Source of the DNA: Planctomycetota bacterium
GTDB lineage: Bacteria > Planctomycetota > OFTM77
Length of the DNA: 64,000 nt
Reading direction: 5' to 3'
NCBI GenBank assembly: GCA_029260795.1
Contig: JAJDCO010000105.1
Coordinates: 1-64,000 of the forward strand
In this document: positions 27,157 through 36,446 of the stretch, piece by piece
Layout of the letters: each line of letters opens with the position of its first letter
Position numbering within the stretch: position 1 is the stretch's first letter
Position numbers and translations under genes: made by a program
Notes under the pieces: model-generated
The model's database searches: none
Seen by the model: only the letters and a program-made list of their open reading frames with translations
What the model was told of the DNA's origin: nothing

Positions 27157-28842
27157 ATGTCCCTCGCTCGCCCCCTCGTCCGGAGATCGGCGTGGCTCGC
27201 CGCGCTCGGCTGCGGCCTCCTTGCCTGCGGCGAGTCCGAGGCGCCTCCTCTTCGGCCCATCCGATTCGTCGACGTGGCTCGCGAGGTCGGCATCCAGTTC
27301 GAGCACGAGCGGGGCGCGACCGAGACGCGCTACCAATACGAGACGCTCGGGGCTGGCGCGGTCTGGTTCGACTTCGATGGGGATGGCCGAGACGATCTCT
27401 TCCTCGTCCAGTCGGGTGTCTACCAGGACGATGGGGGGAACGGCGGCTTTCCGAACGCGCTCTATCGAACGGTCGGTGAGGGTCGCTTGGAGCTTCAGCC
27501 CGAGAGTGGTCTCGAGTCGATCGGCTACGGAATGGGTGCGACCGCGTTCGACTTCGACGGCGATGGGGATCTCGATGTCTTCGTGACCTGCTACGGACCG
27601 AATCGGCTGTACCGGAACGAGGGAGGCGGTCGATTCACGGAGGTCGGGCAAGCGACGGGGCTGGCGGACCCGGGCTGGGGGATGGCGGCCGCGAGCGCCG
27701 ATTTCGATGGCGATGGTTGGCCCGATCTCTATGTCGTGAACTACGTCGTGCTCGATCGCGAGTCCTATCCCTTCTGTGGTGACCTCCAACTCCGACGTCG
27801 AGCCTATTGTCACCCCGAGGCGTTCGCCGGGCAGACCGATCGCCTGTATCGCAATCGGGGTGACGGTACGTTCGAAGATGTCACGGAGACGAGCGCCGTC
27901 GGCGCGACGGCCGGGAAAGGGATGGGGGTGGTTTGCGCCGATCTCGACGGAGATCGAGACGTCGACATCTTCGTCGCGAATGACACGGTCGAGAACCTGC
28001 TCTTCCGCAACGATGGGGAGGGGCGATTCACCGAGGTGGCGCTCGGCGCGGGCGTTGCCGTGAACGGCAACGGACTGGCCGAAGCTTGCATGGGAATCGC
28101 GGCCGACGACTTCGACGGGGACCAGGACATCGATCTGTTCGTCACGAACTTCGCCTCCGAGTCGAACACGCTCTATCGAAACGTCGGAGGGCTGTCTTTC
28201 GAGGATGCCACTCAGTCGGCGTCCCTCTCGGGAGCCGGCATGCCTTGGGTCGGCTTCGGGACCCGCTTCGTCGACTACGACAACGATGGCCGACTGGACC
28301 TGGTGGTCGTCAACGGCCACATCCAGGACCAGAAAGCTCTGATCGGCACGAAAGAGAAGTATCGGCAGCCCATGTTGGTGTTTCGGCAACGGTCGGATCG
28401 ATCGACTTTCGTCAATGTCACCGGAGAGCTGGGAGACGTCCTGAGTCGACCGATCGTCGGGCGCGATCTCACCGTGGCCGACTACGACAGCGACGGCGAT
28501 CTCGATCTCCTGGTAACCGTCTCTGCCGGCCCGCCCCGACTCCTTCGCAACGAAGGATCCCACGGGAGATTCTTTCGTGTCCGGTTGCAGGACGAGCGGG
28601 GCCACTGGCCGGTCGGGGCCGCGGTGGTCGTCACGACGGGCAGCGGTCGGGTGCTCTGGCGCCCGGTCGTGAGTGGTCAGTCCTACATGGGGCAGAGTGA
28701 GAGCGTCGTACACTTCGGGCTCGGTGACGAGACGCGCGTCGAGTCGGTCGAGATTCGGTGGCCGGGAGGCGAGAGTGAGCATCTCCCGGGAGGTCCGGTC
28801 GACCGTGTCCTCGTGCATCGACGGGATGCTGCCGATCGTTGA
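27157..28842 (+). CDS. CRTAC1-like FG-GAP/ASPIC-UnbV lipoprotein
   Basis: A 561-residue exported protein with lipobox AALGCGLLAC near residue 25. Residues ~60-460 contain repeated calcium-binding FG-GAP/VCBS motifs (VWFDFDGDGRDDLFL, FDFDGDGDLDVFV, ADDFDGDQDIDLFV, VDYDNDGRLDLVVV). The C-terminal ~70 residues are an ASPIC/UnbV domain (GQSESVVHFGLGDE, VEIRWPGGESE). Such integrin-like propellers are common in Planctomycetota and Acidobacteriota and probably bind surfaces or proteins with calcium; no enzyme activity is implied. Confidence 0.9.
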   Translation: MSLARPLVRRSAWLAALGCGLLACGESEAPPLRPIRFVDVAREVGIQFEHERGATETRYQYETLGAGAVWFDFDGDGRDDLFLVQSGVYQDDGGNGGFPNALYRTVGEGRLELQPESGLESIGYGMGATAFDFDGDGDLDVFVTCYGPNRLYRNEGGGRFTEVGQATGLADPGWGMAAASADFDGDGWPDLYVVNYVVLDRESYPFCGDLQLRRRAYCHPEAFAGQTDRLYRNRGDGTFEDVTETSAVGATAGKGMGVVCADLDGDRDVDIFVANDTVENLLFRNDGEGRFTEVALGAGVAVNGNGLAEACMGIAADDFDGDQDIDLFVTNFASESNTLYRNVGGLSFEDATQSASLSGAGMPWVGFGTRFVDYDNDGRLDLVVVNGHIQDQKALIGTKEKYRQPMLVFRQRSDRSTFVNVTGELGDVLSRPIVGRDLTVADYDSDGDLDLLVTVSAGPPRLLRNEGSHGRFFRVRLQDERGHWPVGAAVVVTTGSGRVLWRPVVSGQSYMGQSESVVHFGLGDETRVESVEIRWPGGESEHLPGGPVDRVLVHRRDAADR

Positions 28843-29089
28843 GGATCTCGTGGGATGACGGGCCCGAGAGCGGCTCGCCGCCATGCTCATGGGGTGTTCA
28901 CCCGCCGCCGACCATTACCGGCCCGTGACGTCTTCTCGCCCTCCCGCGAAACCGAGGGAAGAACCGAAGCGGGCCGGAGGCTGCTCCGACAGGGCATTCG
29001 GAGCCTGGATCCCGCTCCGGGTAGACCTGGCCCCGACTTTGCTCTCCGGATCCGGCGGCTCCCGCTTCCCCAATGCCAGGACTCCCAGC

Positions 29090-30055
29090 ATGACTTCCCT
29101 GCTCCTTCTCTGCGCGACTCTCGCCGTCTTGTTCGGCATGCCGCCCGTTTCTCAGGAGCTGAGCGAGCTGCCGCCGTATCTCTCTTCGCCCCGCCTGGCG
29201 GAGCTCTACCGATTCGACCGGGAGGGCGAGGCCGGCGAGCAGCCGCGGCGAGATCCGGTGTTCACGGCCTCCGGTCGGCACCTCGTCTTTCGAGCGAGCC
29301 CGATCGTCGCCATCGACCTGGACAGCTTCCGCCTGGTGCGATTGCCCGTAGAAGGCGAGGTCTTCGGGGGCTGGGACGCCGATGACATCCTCGTTCGGAC
29401 TGGCCGGGGCTTCGAGCGATGGGACCTGGGCACCGAGCGTTTGATCGAGGAGCTGCCGAGTCTCCCGCTCTGGATCGCCGTGGCGCCGACCCGGGATCGC
29501 TATGTCGGGTTCGGTGAGTTTCTGGTCCCTGATACCATCGTCGGGCTGGACTCTGGTCGTCAATGGGAGCTGGCGCGGACCTTCGGGATGACGTCGAAGA
29601 TTCTCTGGCACCCGAGCGGCGAGAGCTTCGTGCTCCTGAGTCGTCGCAGCTATTGTAGCCGAGGCACCGGCGGCGAGCTCGCACAGCTGGACTCGAAGGG
29701 TCGCTTGCTGCGGTCGTGGAGTCAGGAAGACGGGACCGCGCCTCGCGAATGGGCCTACAGCCCTGGAGGAGGCTGGCTGTTGGTGGCCCACGCCAAGGGC
29801 CTGGCACTGCGGGATGGCTCGAATCTCGAGCTCCTTCGCGAGGACGCGGTGATCGCGCAGGGTGTCGCCTTTCTCGATGAGCGCCGCGCGCTCGTGCTCG
29901 AAGACCGCGGTCTGACACTTTGGCATCCGGCTTCGCTGACACGCGTCAGCCACCTCCTCGATTGCGATGCCGACGAGCTCGTCGTGTCGCCGGACCGCCG
30001 ACACCTCGTCTTGGCCAGTGAGGAAGGCGAGCGCATCTTCGCGATCATCGACTAG
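29090..30055 (+). CDS. Exported beta-propeller-like protein
   Basis: 321 residues from ATG 29090, which directly precedes a signal peptide (MTSLLLLCATLAVLFG); in-frame upstream codons from 28883 look non-coding. The rest is a series of short strands with turn motifs (DPVFTASGRHLVF, WAYSPGGGWLLV, LVVSPDRRHLVLAS), suggesting a WD40-type propeller. No named family was recognised. It follows the FG-GAP gene on the same strand after 247 bases. Confidence 0.7.
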   Translation: MTSLLLLCATLAVLFGMPPVSQELSELPPYLSSPRLAELYRFDREGEAGEQPRRDPVFTASGRHLVFRASPIVAIDLDSFRLVRLPVEGEVFGGWDADDILVRTGRGFERWDLGTERLIEELPSLPLWIAVAPTRDRYVGFGEFLVPDTIVGLDSGRQWELARTFGMTSKILWHPSGESFVLLSRRSYCSRGTGGELAQLDSKGRLLRSWSQEDGTAPREWAYSPGGGWLLVAHAKGLALRDGSNLELLREDAVIAQGVAFLDERRALVLEDRGLTLWHPASLTRVSHLLDCDADELVVSPDRRHLVLASEEGERIFAIID

Positions 30056-30128
30056 CGGGAGAGATCGTGTACGCGTGCAGTCCGTTTTCGAAGCGAGAAG
30101 ACGGCAAGCGCGATCGAAACGACCGGAT

Positions 30129-31058
30129 CTACTCGATGCGCGGCTTCTTCGCGGTCGTCGCCGGTCTCCTCCGCCGTATCATGATCAGGCCGACGCTGCT
30201 CAGGATCAGCGCAGTTCCGGCCAGTGTATGCCAGCTCACCGGCTCGTCGCCAAAAACGAAACCTACGGTGAGAGCGAGGAGCGGTGTCAGATAAGCGATG
30301 ATGCCGAGGCGATGCGCTGGTGTTCGGCGCAGGGTCCAGTAGTAGAGCCCAAAGGTGACGTTGGTGCCGATGAGGGCGAGGTAGAGCACGCTCCCGATCG
30401 CGGTGGCGGACCAAACGATGCGCGCCTCCCGCTCACGGATTGCGGCGACCGAGAGAAGCACCGCTGCGGCGATCAGCATGCCATTGCGATTCAGCAGAAC
30501 CGAGCTCACGTGTGCGCCCTGGCGCTTGACGATGACTTGTCCGATGGCAGTGGAGAGTGGGCTGAGGAGGAGGAGGAGCCCGAGTGCAATGCCGTCCGGG
30601 CCGATATCGCGCAGGTCCGTCACGAACAGAAGCACTACGCCTAGGAAGCCCAGACCGAAGCCGAGCCACTGGCGACGCTCCATGTGCTCGTCGGGAAGCA
30701 CCACCCGAACGCAGGTCGCGAGGATGAGCGGAAACGTTCCCCAGAAGACGCTGACGAGGCCGGAAGGGAGCTCGGTCTCCACGAAGTACACGATGGCGTA
30801 GCTGATCGTGAAGTTGAACACGCCCATCAGGATGCTGAGGCGCCAGCCGGGAGTCTCGCCACCTTCCCGCGGCGCCAACCGGGGCGCGAGCAGTGCGAAG
30901 ACCGTTCCCGCTATGGCGAAGCGCACTCCGACGGCCGTGAAGGGCGGAAGATCCGCTAGACCCTTCTGGATGACGAAGTACGTCGTGCCCCAGATGAGCG
31001 AGAGCAGCCCGATGATGGCATCGGTCAAGCTCAGTCGAGCGGGGGAAGTGGAGCTCAT
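30129..31058 (-). CDS. EamA/DMT-family transporter
   Basis: 309 residues with ten predicted membrane helices in two five-helix EamA repeats: ALIGLLSLIWGTTYFVIQKG-type opening (shortened here) and a second repeat from ~155. ATG 31058 follows GGGAGAG. Members export amino acids, sugars or metabolites; the substrate is unknown. The C-terminus is basic (IRRRRPATTAKK), consistent with an inside end. Confidence 0.88.
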   Translation of the reverse strand: MSSTSPARLSLTDAIIGLLSLIWGTTYFVIQKGLADLPPFTAVGVRFAIAGTVFALLAPRLAPREGGETPGWRLSILMGVFNFTISYAIVYFVETELPSGLVSVFWGTFPLILATCVRVVLPDEHMERRQWLGFGLGFLGVVLLFVTDLRDIGPDGIALGLLLLLSPLSTAIGQVIVKRQGAHVSSVLLNRNGMLIAAAVLLSVAAIREREARIVWSATAIGSVLYLALIGTNVTFGLYYWTLRRTPAHRLGIIAYLTPLLALTVGFVFGDEPVSWHTLAGTALILSSVGLIMIRRRRPATTAKKPRIE

Positions 31059-31265
31059 GGTCGTCTCTCCCTCGAGCCGGTTGAGTGCATCACTCGGCTT
31101 CGGGCGTGGGCTTCGCTCCCGGGAGAAGGCCGACTGCATTGTTGCTGCGCGGGCCAGATTCTGGCGTCAGCTCCGCCCCGCGCGGACGACGCACGGAGGT
31201 TCGAACGGAGCAGGTGGCGGAGCTCCGCGGACGCACTCCTCCGTCTCGCGGACGCATTCGGCGGC

Positions 31266-32249
31266 TCATTCGAAGCCGCGGACGGCGTGTGGTTGGTAAG
31301 GGGCTTCGAGCTTCTCGATCTCCTCCTCGCTCAGCTCGAGATCGACGGCGTCGGCGGCGATGTCGAGGTGCGCGAGCTTGGTGGCTCCGATGATCGGTGC
31401 CGTGACCTCGGGCTTGGAGAGCAGCCACGCGAGGGCGGTTTGCGCGGGATGGACTTGAATCTCGTTGGCGAGTGCCTCGTTGGCCTGCATGACGGCGGCG
31501 TCGCTGGGATGGTCGTAGAGCCGGCGCGCGAAGTCGTCGCTCTCGGCGCGGAGGGTGGACTCTTTGTCCGTGGGCGAGGTGCGGGTACCGGCGAGCAGCC
31601 CGCGCGCGAGCGGTGACCACGGAATCAAGCCGATGCCCTCGTCGTCGCAGAGGGGGATCATCTCCCGCTCTTCTTCGCGGTAGATCAAGTTGTAGTGATT
31701 CTGCATCGAGACGAAGCGTGACCAACCACGCAGGTCCGAGATCGAGAGCGCTTGCGACAGCTTCCAGGCCCAGGTGCTGCTGGCGCCGAGGTAGCGCACC
31801 TTGCCTTGCTGTACGAGCTGATCGAGTGCCGCGAGCGTCTCGTCCATCGGAGTCTCGGGATCGAAGCGATGAAGCTGGTAGAGATCGATCGCCTCGACTC
31901 CGAGTCGACGCAGGCTCGCCTCGCAGGCTTGCTGAATGTGCTTCCGGGACAGGCCCCGGGAGTTGGGTCCTTTGCCGGTCGGGAAGTACACCTTGGTGGC
32001 GATGACGAGCTCGTCGGTGTTGCCGAGCTCACGGAGCCAGTGTCCGGTGACCTCTTCGCTCATGCCGTTCGAATACATGTCGGCCGTGTCGAAGAAGTTG
32101 ATCCCGAGCTCGATGGCACGGCGGAAGAAGGGACCGGCGGCCTCGCGGTCGAGGATCCACGGCCGCCAAGCCGGATCGCCGTAGCTCATGCAGCCCAAGC
32201 AAAGTCGAGAGACCTCGAGGCCGGTGTCACCGAGACGGACGTAATCCAT
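31266..32249 (-). CDS. Aldo/keto reductase
   Basis: A 327-residue NADPH-dependent oxidoreductase with a TIM-barrel fold. Catalytic-tetrad residues are visible: Asp and Tyr in FFDTADMYSNG (~52-62), Lys in VIATKVYFP (~83) and His in LYQLHRFDP (~125). IIGATKLAHLD near the end is the cofactor-phosphate site. It resembles the YajO / glyceraldehyde-3-phosphate reductase branch. GAGGAG precedes ATG 32249, and the MFS gene ends 17 bases upstream, so the two are probably co-transcribed. Confidence 0.9.
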   Translation of the reverse strand: MDYVRLGDTGLEVSRLCLGCMSYGDPAWRPWILDREAAGPFFRRAIELGINFFDTADMYSNGMSEEVTGHWLRELGNTDELVIATKVYFPTGKGPNSRGLSRKHIQQACEASLRRLGVEAIDLYQLHRFDPETPMDETLAALDQLVQQGKVRYLGASSTWAWKLSQALSISDLRGWSRFVSMQNHYNLIYREEEREMIPLCDDEGIGLIPWSPLARGLLAGTRTSPTDKESTLRAESDDFARRLYDHPSDAAVMQANEALANEIQVHPAQTALAWLLSKPEVTAPIIGATKLAHLDIAADAVDLELSEEEIEKLEAPYQPHAVRGFE

Positions 32250-32266
32250 GAGAGAGACTCCTCGAT

Positions 32267-33679
32267 TCAGGTCAGATCCACGAACTCCGGCCGCTCCTCC
32301 GCCAACCGACGGAAGACGGGCCTCAGCAGCCAGGGCACGATCGCGAGCGTCAGCACGCCGAGCCCGGGCAGAAGCCAGCTCGCCCGATAGGTACTCCAGC
32401 TCATCCCCAACCCGTAGACCACCGCCGAGCCGACGATGAAGACCCAGTTCAGCCAGTTGGCACTGGCGAAGACGCGGCCCTTGTCTTCGGCGGGCGGGCG
32501 AGCCTGGATGAACGCGAGCAGCGGCACCGAGTAGAAGCCGGCCGCGATGCCCAGCAGCAAGGCGAGCCCGAAGGCCGCCACGATCACGCCGGTCGAAGCG
32601 AGCGGGATGAGCCGGGCCGCGTCGAGCACCTCGGGCGGCGCGTTCTTCAGCTCGTTGAAGCGCTCGAGCTCGGCGCTCGTCGGATGGTGAACGGGTACCA
32701 GAGCCACGGCCATCAGCACGATGATCATGCCGATCAGCCCCGGCCAGATGAGCCGGAGCCGCACTTTCCCGCGCGACAGGCGTCCCACGACCAGGCTCCC
32801 GATCGCGATACCGATCGAGAGTGTCGAGACCAGCAAGCTGGTGCGAAAGTTGTCGAAGCCGAGCTGCAAGCGCCCATAGGCATTGAGCGCCGGTAGGACC
32901 ACGCCACCGACCAGCCAGAACCAGCTGTAGACGAACAGCACGCTGAACAGCAGCTTGTCGCTGCGGGCGGCTTCCCGCAGCGTCGGCAGGACGCTCCAGA
33001 AAGAGCGGGCGCCGACGCGGCGTCTCGGATCGCTCGGGCGGCGTCGTGCGATGCCGAGCGAGGTCCAGGTCCCGAGCCCGGCGATGCCGATCGCGAGCAG
33101 CCCGGGGATCCAGAGCCGGTCACCGAACTCGTCCAAGAGCAAGCCGGCGAATGCGACGCCGAGAATGATCGCGAAGAAGGTCGTCATCTGCGTGAGCCCG
33201 GTCGCCGGCGCGAGGTCGCTCTCGCGCACCAGCTCGGGCAAGCCACCATACTTGGGCGGTCCGAAGAACGCGCTCTGCGTTCCCATCAGAAACGTCACTC
33301 CGGCCAGGAGCCAAAGCGAGGTGGGGACCCCCACACCGTCACCCGGTTCCATGGTCAGGAAGATGACGAAGCCGAGCGCCATGACCGCGATCTCCGCGAC
33401 CTTGCAGACGACCATCAACCCGCCCTTGCTGAACCGGTCCGAGAGGTCGCCGGCGAGGCCCGAGAAGATCAGGAACGGCAAGGCGAACAGGAATTGGACG
33501 ACGGTCTGGAACTCGACGCCCGCGACGACGGTGCCGATGCAAAGGAGCAGCACGAGCTGCTTGAACACATTGTCGTTGAAGGCGCCGAGCGCTTGCGTGC
33601 CAAGGAACCGGCCAAACGAGCGGTTCGCTCGGGGCAACGGTGGAAGCTCGGCGAGCGGTGTATCGTCGTAGGCGGCCAT
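32267..33679 (-). CDS. LplT-like MFS transporter
   Basis: 470 residues with 12 predicted membrane helices. QALGAFNDNVFKQLVLLLC (~29-47) is the signature of the lysophospholipid transporter group (LplT and the N-terminal half of Aas-type proteins), and FFGPPKYGGLPEL (~140) fits the same group. In that group the protein flips lysophospholipids inward for re-acylation. No acyltransferase domain is fused here and none is adjacent. An aldo/keto reductase follows closely. Confidence 0.85.
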   Translation of the reverse strand: MAAYDDTPLAELPPLPRANRSFGRFLGTQALGAFNDNVFKQLVLLLCIGTVVAGVEFQTVVQFLFALPFLIFSGLAGDLSDRFSKGGLMVVCKVAEIAVMALGFVIFLTMEPGDGVGVPTSLWLLAGVTFLMGTQSAFFGPPKYGGLPELVRESDLAPATGLTQMTTFFAIILGVAFAGLLLDEFGDRLWIPGLLAIGIAGLGTWTSLGIARRRPSDPRRRVGARSFWSVLPTLREAARSDKLLFSVLFVYSWFWLVGGVVLPALNAYGRLQLGFDNFRTSLLVSTLSIGIAIGSLVVGRLSRGKVRLRLIWPGLIGMIIVLMAVALVPVHHPTSAELERFNELKNAPPEVLDAARLIPLASTGVIVAAFGLALLLGIAAGFYSVPLLAFIQARPPAEDKGRVFASANWLNWVFIVGSAVVYGLGMSWSTYRASWLLPGLGVLTLAIVPWLLRPVFRRLAEERPEFVDLT

Positions 33680-33819
33680 GTTCCCAATCTGGAAGGGGCA
33701 CGAAGGGTCTTCGAAAGAGCGGAGATTGTAATGCCTCGTTCGAAGGGCCGTGACATCATTACCGGCCGAAGTCCCGGTGTCTCGGATTCGGCTGCGAGAG
33801 GCCCATCCGGAGGTCGAGG

Positions 33820-34264
33820 ATGAACGGGGAGATTCGTGCCGCGGTGGAGAGCGATTGGAGTGGGCTCTGGCCGATCTTTCACGGCGTGGTCGCTCGGGGA
33901 GACACCTACGTTTGGGATCCCGCGCTGACCGAGCCCGAGGCGCACGACCGGTGGATGCCCTGCGAGACCGCTCGCCGCGAGACCTTCGTCGCCGTTCGCG
34001 AAGGACGCATCGTCGAGACGGCGATCCTCAAGCCGAACGCCGAAGCGCTCGGTGATCATGTCCCGGCTTCATGGTGGCACCGGAGGCTTCGGGCCGAGGC
34101 ATCGCCCGGCAGCTGGTCGAGCACGTGTTGGACCGCGCTCGGCAGTGCGGCTACCGGGCCATGCAGTTCAACTCCGTCGTCCGAACCAACCATCACGCCG
34201 TCGAGCCCTGGCACCGGCTCGGGTTCGAGCGCGGCCAGCGGCCGCGCTCGGTCTGGCCGCCTTA
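33820..34264 (+). pseudogene. Broken GNAT acetyltransferase
   Basis: Residues 1-80 from ATG 33820 read as the start of a GNAT protein (IRAAVESDWSGLWPIFHGVV, GDTYVWDP, FVAVREGRIVETAILKPN). After LGDHV near 34058 the frame shifts: the acetyl-CoA site GFMVAPEASGRGIARQLVEH is encoded in another frame from about 34065. The usual ANA or similar residues before GFMV are missing, consistent with a small deletion. The second part runs to WHRLGFE and then loses the family's C-terminus at the junction with the convergent gene ending at 34262. Either real decay or a sequence error could explain the frameshift, but not the lost end. Confidence 0.75.
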
Positions 34265-35854
34265 CTTCTCGCCGATGCGCTTCTTGACCCACTCTCGCCA
34301 GCGAGCGTCCAAGACCGCTAACGGGTCCTTGCCTTCCTCGACCTCGAACAGCTTGCGCGCCTCTCCGCGCCATGGCTCCAGGAAGCTCTGGGACTTCGTG
34401 GCTTGATCGCAGCCCGAGCGCAGAAGGAGCTGGCCGGACAGGCCCTCTTGGTCGACGAGGTAGAGGAAGAAGCTGACCCCCTTGGCGACCTCGGCCGGCG
34501 CCATCTGCGCCAGCTGCTTGGTTGAGAGGGTGTCGATCGGAGTGTCCAGCTCGAGGGCCGAACGGTGAATGGCCTCTTCGCCCCCGTAGCTGGCCCCACC
34601 GCCTTCGGTCTTCTCACCGGCGTATCGCGACTCGCGGTAGGCTTGGCAGAAGGTGTTGCTGCGGCCCAGATTGCTCAGCGAGAGATAGTAAGCGAAGGCC
34701 TCGCTGACCCAGGCGAGCGGCTCGTTGCGCCGCCACTTGTTGAAGTGGAGGTCGGCCAAGGCATGTCCGAGGCCATGGGCGGTGACATCGTAGTAATCGA
34801 GCTTGTCCGTCCTCCAGTAGTCGATGTAGGGGATCGTTCGTCCGCGTGTGGTACGAGTACCCTTGGAGGCGAGAGAGCGCTCGAGGTTCGGTCCCCAGTT
34901 TCGGCGATAGTAGCGCTCCCAGATCGTCTTGTGAGGCTCCTTGCCTTCGGGCCCGAAGTAGTACTCCTTGAAGACCTCGTCGGGGATCCAGTCCTCGTAG
35001 CCCTCTTCGTCATAGACGAGGATGAAGTCCAGCCGGACGGCGTCGATCAGCTCCTCGGCAAAGATGAGGACCGGATCGACGTCGGCTTCGGTGATGGCCG
35101 ACTTCAGGTACGTGATGCGGATGTGGGGGCTCTGGCGGATCGCAAAGGCGTCGGCGTCACCGAGCAGAGTCTCAGCCAGGGTCGAGAGCTCGGGCGGCAC
35201 GTCGATCGAAACGATGTCGGGCATCGAGTAGCCGCTTCGACGCAGCTTCTTGAGGTCCTTGGTGAGCTTGGAGGCCGCGGATCCGAACCCCACCTGCTGC
35301 AGCCAGCGCTGGTAGCGGGCCGTGTGCAGCAGGAGGCGCTGGTGCCATCGCTCGGCTTCCTCGGTGCCCCGCTCGAGCTTCTTTCCGCTCTTCTCGAGAT
35401 CCTCGAGGGCGGCTTGGCGAAGCTCGTACTCCTTGGCCAAAGAGTGCAGGTCGTGATCCCGGGTCAGCCTCGAGATGTTGCCGACTTCGCGCCCGGTGAA
35501 CTCGGCCACGCGGCTGCGGCTGATGCCGGCCCGCTGGCCCTTCACGAGCTTGTAGGGCGCCGGGGACGGGTTCGCGGGATCGAGCAAGATCACCTGCAGC
35601 GTACCGCCCGTCGACCACGAGATGTTGTCACCGTCGACCTTCAGGCCGAGCACGACCTCCCCGGCGAGAACGACCTTGTCGCCGTACTGGAATGCGTACT
35701 TACGGTAAGGGCGCATCGCCTTCTCGTCACGGAAATCGAGTACGTAGACCTGCGCCTCGGCGACCGTCGTGACCAATAGGAAGAACAGCGCAACGGAGAA
35801 CGTTTTTCGGAACACGGCGGACCCCTTGTTTGCGAGTCGAGTGCGCTTTCGCAT
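34262..35854 (-). CDS. Secreted metallopeptidase-like protein with altered HExxH
   Basis: 530 residues with a signal peptide at about 14-34 (VFRKTFSVALFFLLVTTVAEA region). Residues ~150-175 are a charged helix. Around residue 356 the sequence DVTAHGLGHALADLHF aligns with the gluzincin HExxH helix, and WVSEAFAYYLS about 24 residues later supplies the third-ligand Glu. The catalytic Glu of HExxH is Gly (HGLGH), so ordinary proteolysis is unlikely although metal binding may remain. No family name could be fixed. Its 3' end abuts a broken GNAT gene. Confidence 0.65.
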   Translation of the reverse strand: MRKRTRLANKGSAVFRKTFSVALFFLLVTTVAEAQVYVLDFRDEKAMRPYRKYAFQYGDKVVLAGEVVLGLKVDGDNISWSTGGTLQVILLDPANPSPAPYKLVKGQRAGISRSRVAEFTGREVGNISRLTRDHDLHSLAKEYELRQAALEDLEKSGKKLERGTEEAERWHQRLLLHTARYQRWLQQVGFGSAASKLTKDLKKLRRSGYSMPDIVSIDVPPELSTLAETLLGDADAFAIRQSPHIRITYLKSAITEADVDPVLIFAEELIDAVRLDFILVYDEEGYEDWIPDEVFKEYYFGPEGKEPHKTIWERYYRRNWGPNLERSLASKGTRTTRGRTIPYIDYWRTDKLDYYDVTAHGLGHALADLHFNKWRRNEPLAWVSEAFAYYLSLSNLGRSNTFCQAYRESRYAGEKTEGGGASYGGEEAIHRSALELDTPIDTLSTKQLAQMAPAEVAKGVSFFLYLVDQEGLSGQLLLRSGCDQATKSQSFLEPWRGEARKLFEVEEGKDPLAVLDARWREWVKKRIGEK

Positions 35855-35961
35855 CAGATCGACTCAGGATAACCGATTCGGTGCCGATCCTGGTTGCGGA
35901 TCAATGTGACTCACCATTCTGCAACACGAGAACGAAGGCCGCCTTGCTTTCTCAGTCGCTT

Positions 35962-36374
35962 CTACCCGTCGCCGAGCTCACGGAGCTTCTGGGTGATCGT
36001 TTCGTCGTCGGGCGCCAGTAGCGCTGCCGCTTCGAGCAGCCGCCGAGCATGCTCGGGACGCCCACCAGCGACGGGTCCTCGGATCCGATGCGGAGGTAGT
36101 CGCGATAAGGCATCGCGGGCACGGATTCGTCCCGCTCGGCCGGGTACCCGAGGTTGACCAGGATGGGGCGAGGCGACTTCACCTTGCCGTAGGTTTGCCC
36201 GTCATCGAAGGCGGTCGTATACCGCCGCGTTCGATCGAGCTCCCAGTGACTGCGAAAGCCGACGGCATGAGGCCCGGGCTCGAGTGGGTCCCGCAACGCG
36301 TTCGAGCTCTGAGCCGCCACCGGGGCGACGAGGACCAAGAGAAAGGTGCCTGCGGTCAGGAGAACGCGAGGCAT
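35962..36374 (-). pseudogene. Internally deleted exported hydrolase gene
   Basis: From ATG 36374 the frame gives a signal peptide (MPRVLLTAGTFLLVLVAPVAA) and ~65 residues typical of the start of exported dienelactone-hydrolase-like proteins (PHAVGFRSHWELDRTR, RPILVNLGYPAERD, PYRDYLRIG). After SLVGVPSM the frame turns into low-quality sequence. In another frame the last ~30 codons read as a natural C-terminus (HARRLLEAAALLAPDDET ending at 35962), like the final helix pair of a TPR. The simplest reading is one long gene that has lost its middle, with the join near 36030-36060. The hydrolase core and catalytic residues are gone. Confidence 0.65.
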
Positions 36375-36446
36375 TGGAATCCGGCTCCGGTGAAGAGGCG
36401 ACTCCGGCGCAGCCGAGTGTACCGTTTCGACCCGGTCGACGGAATC

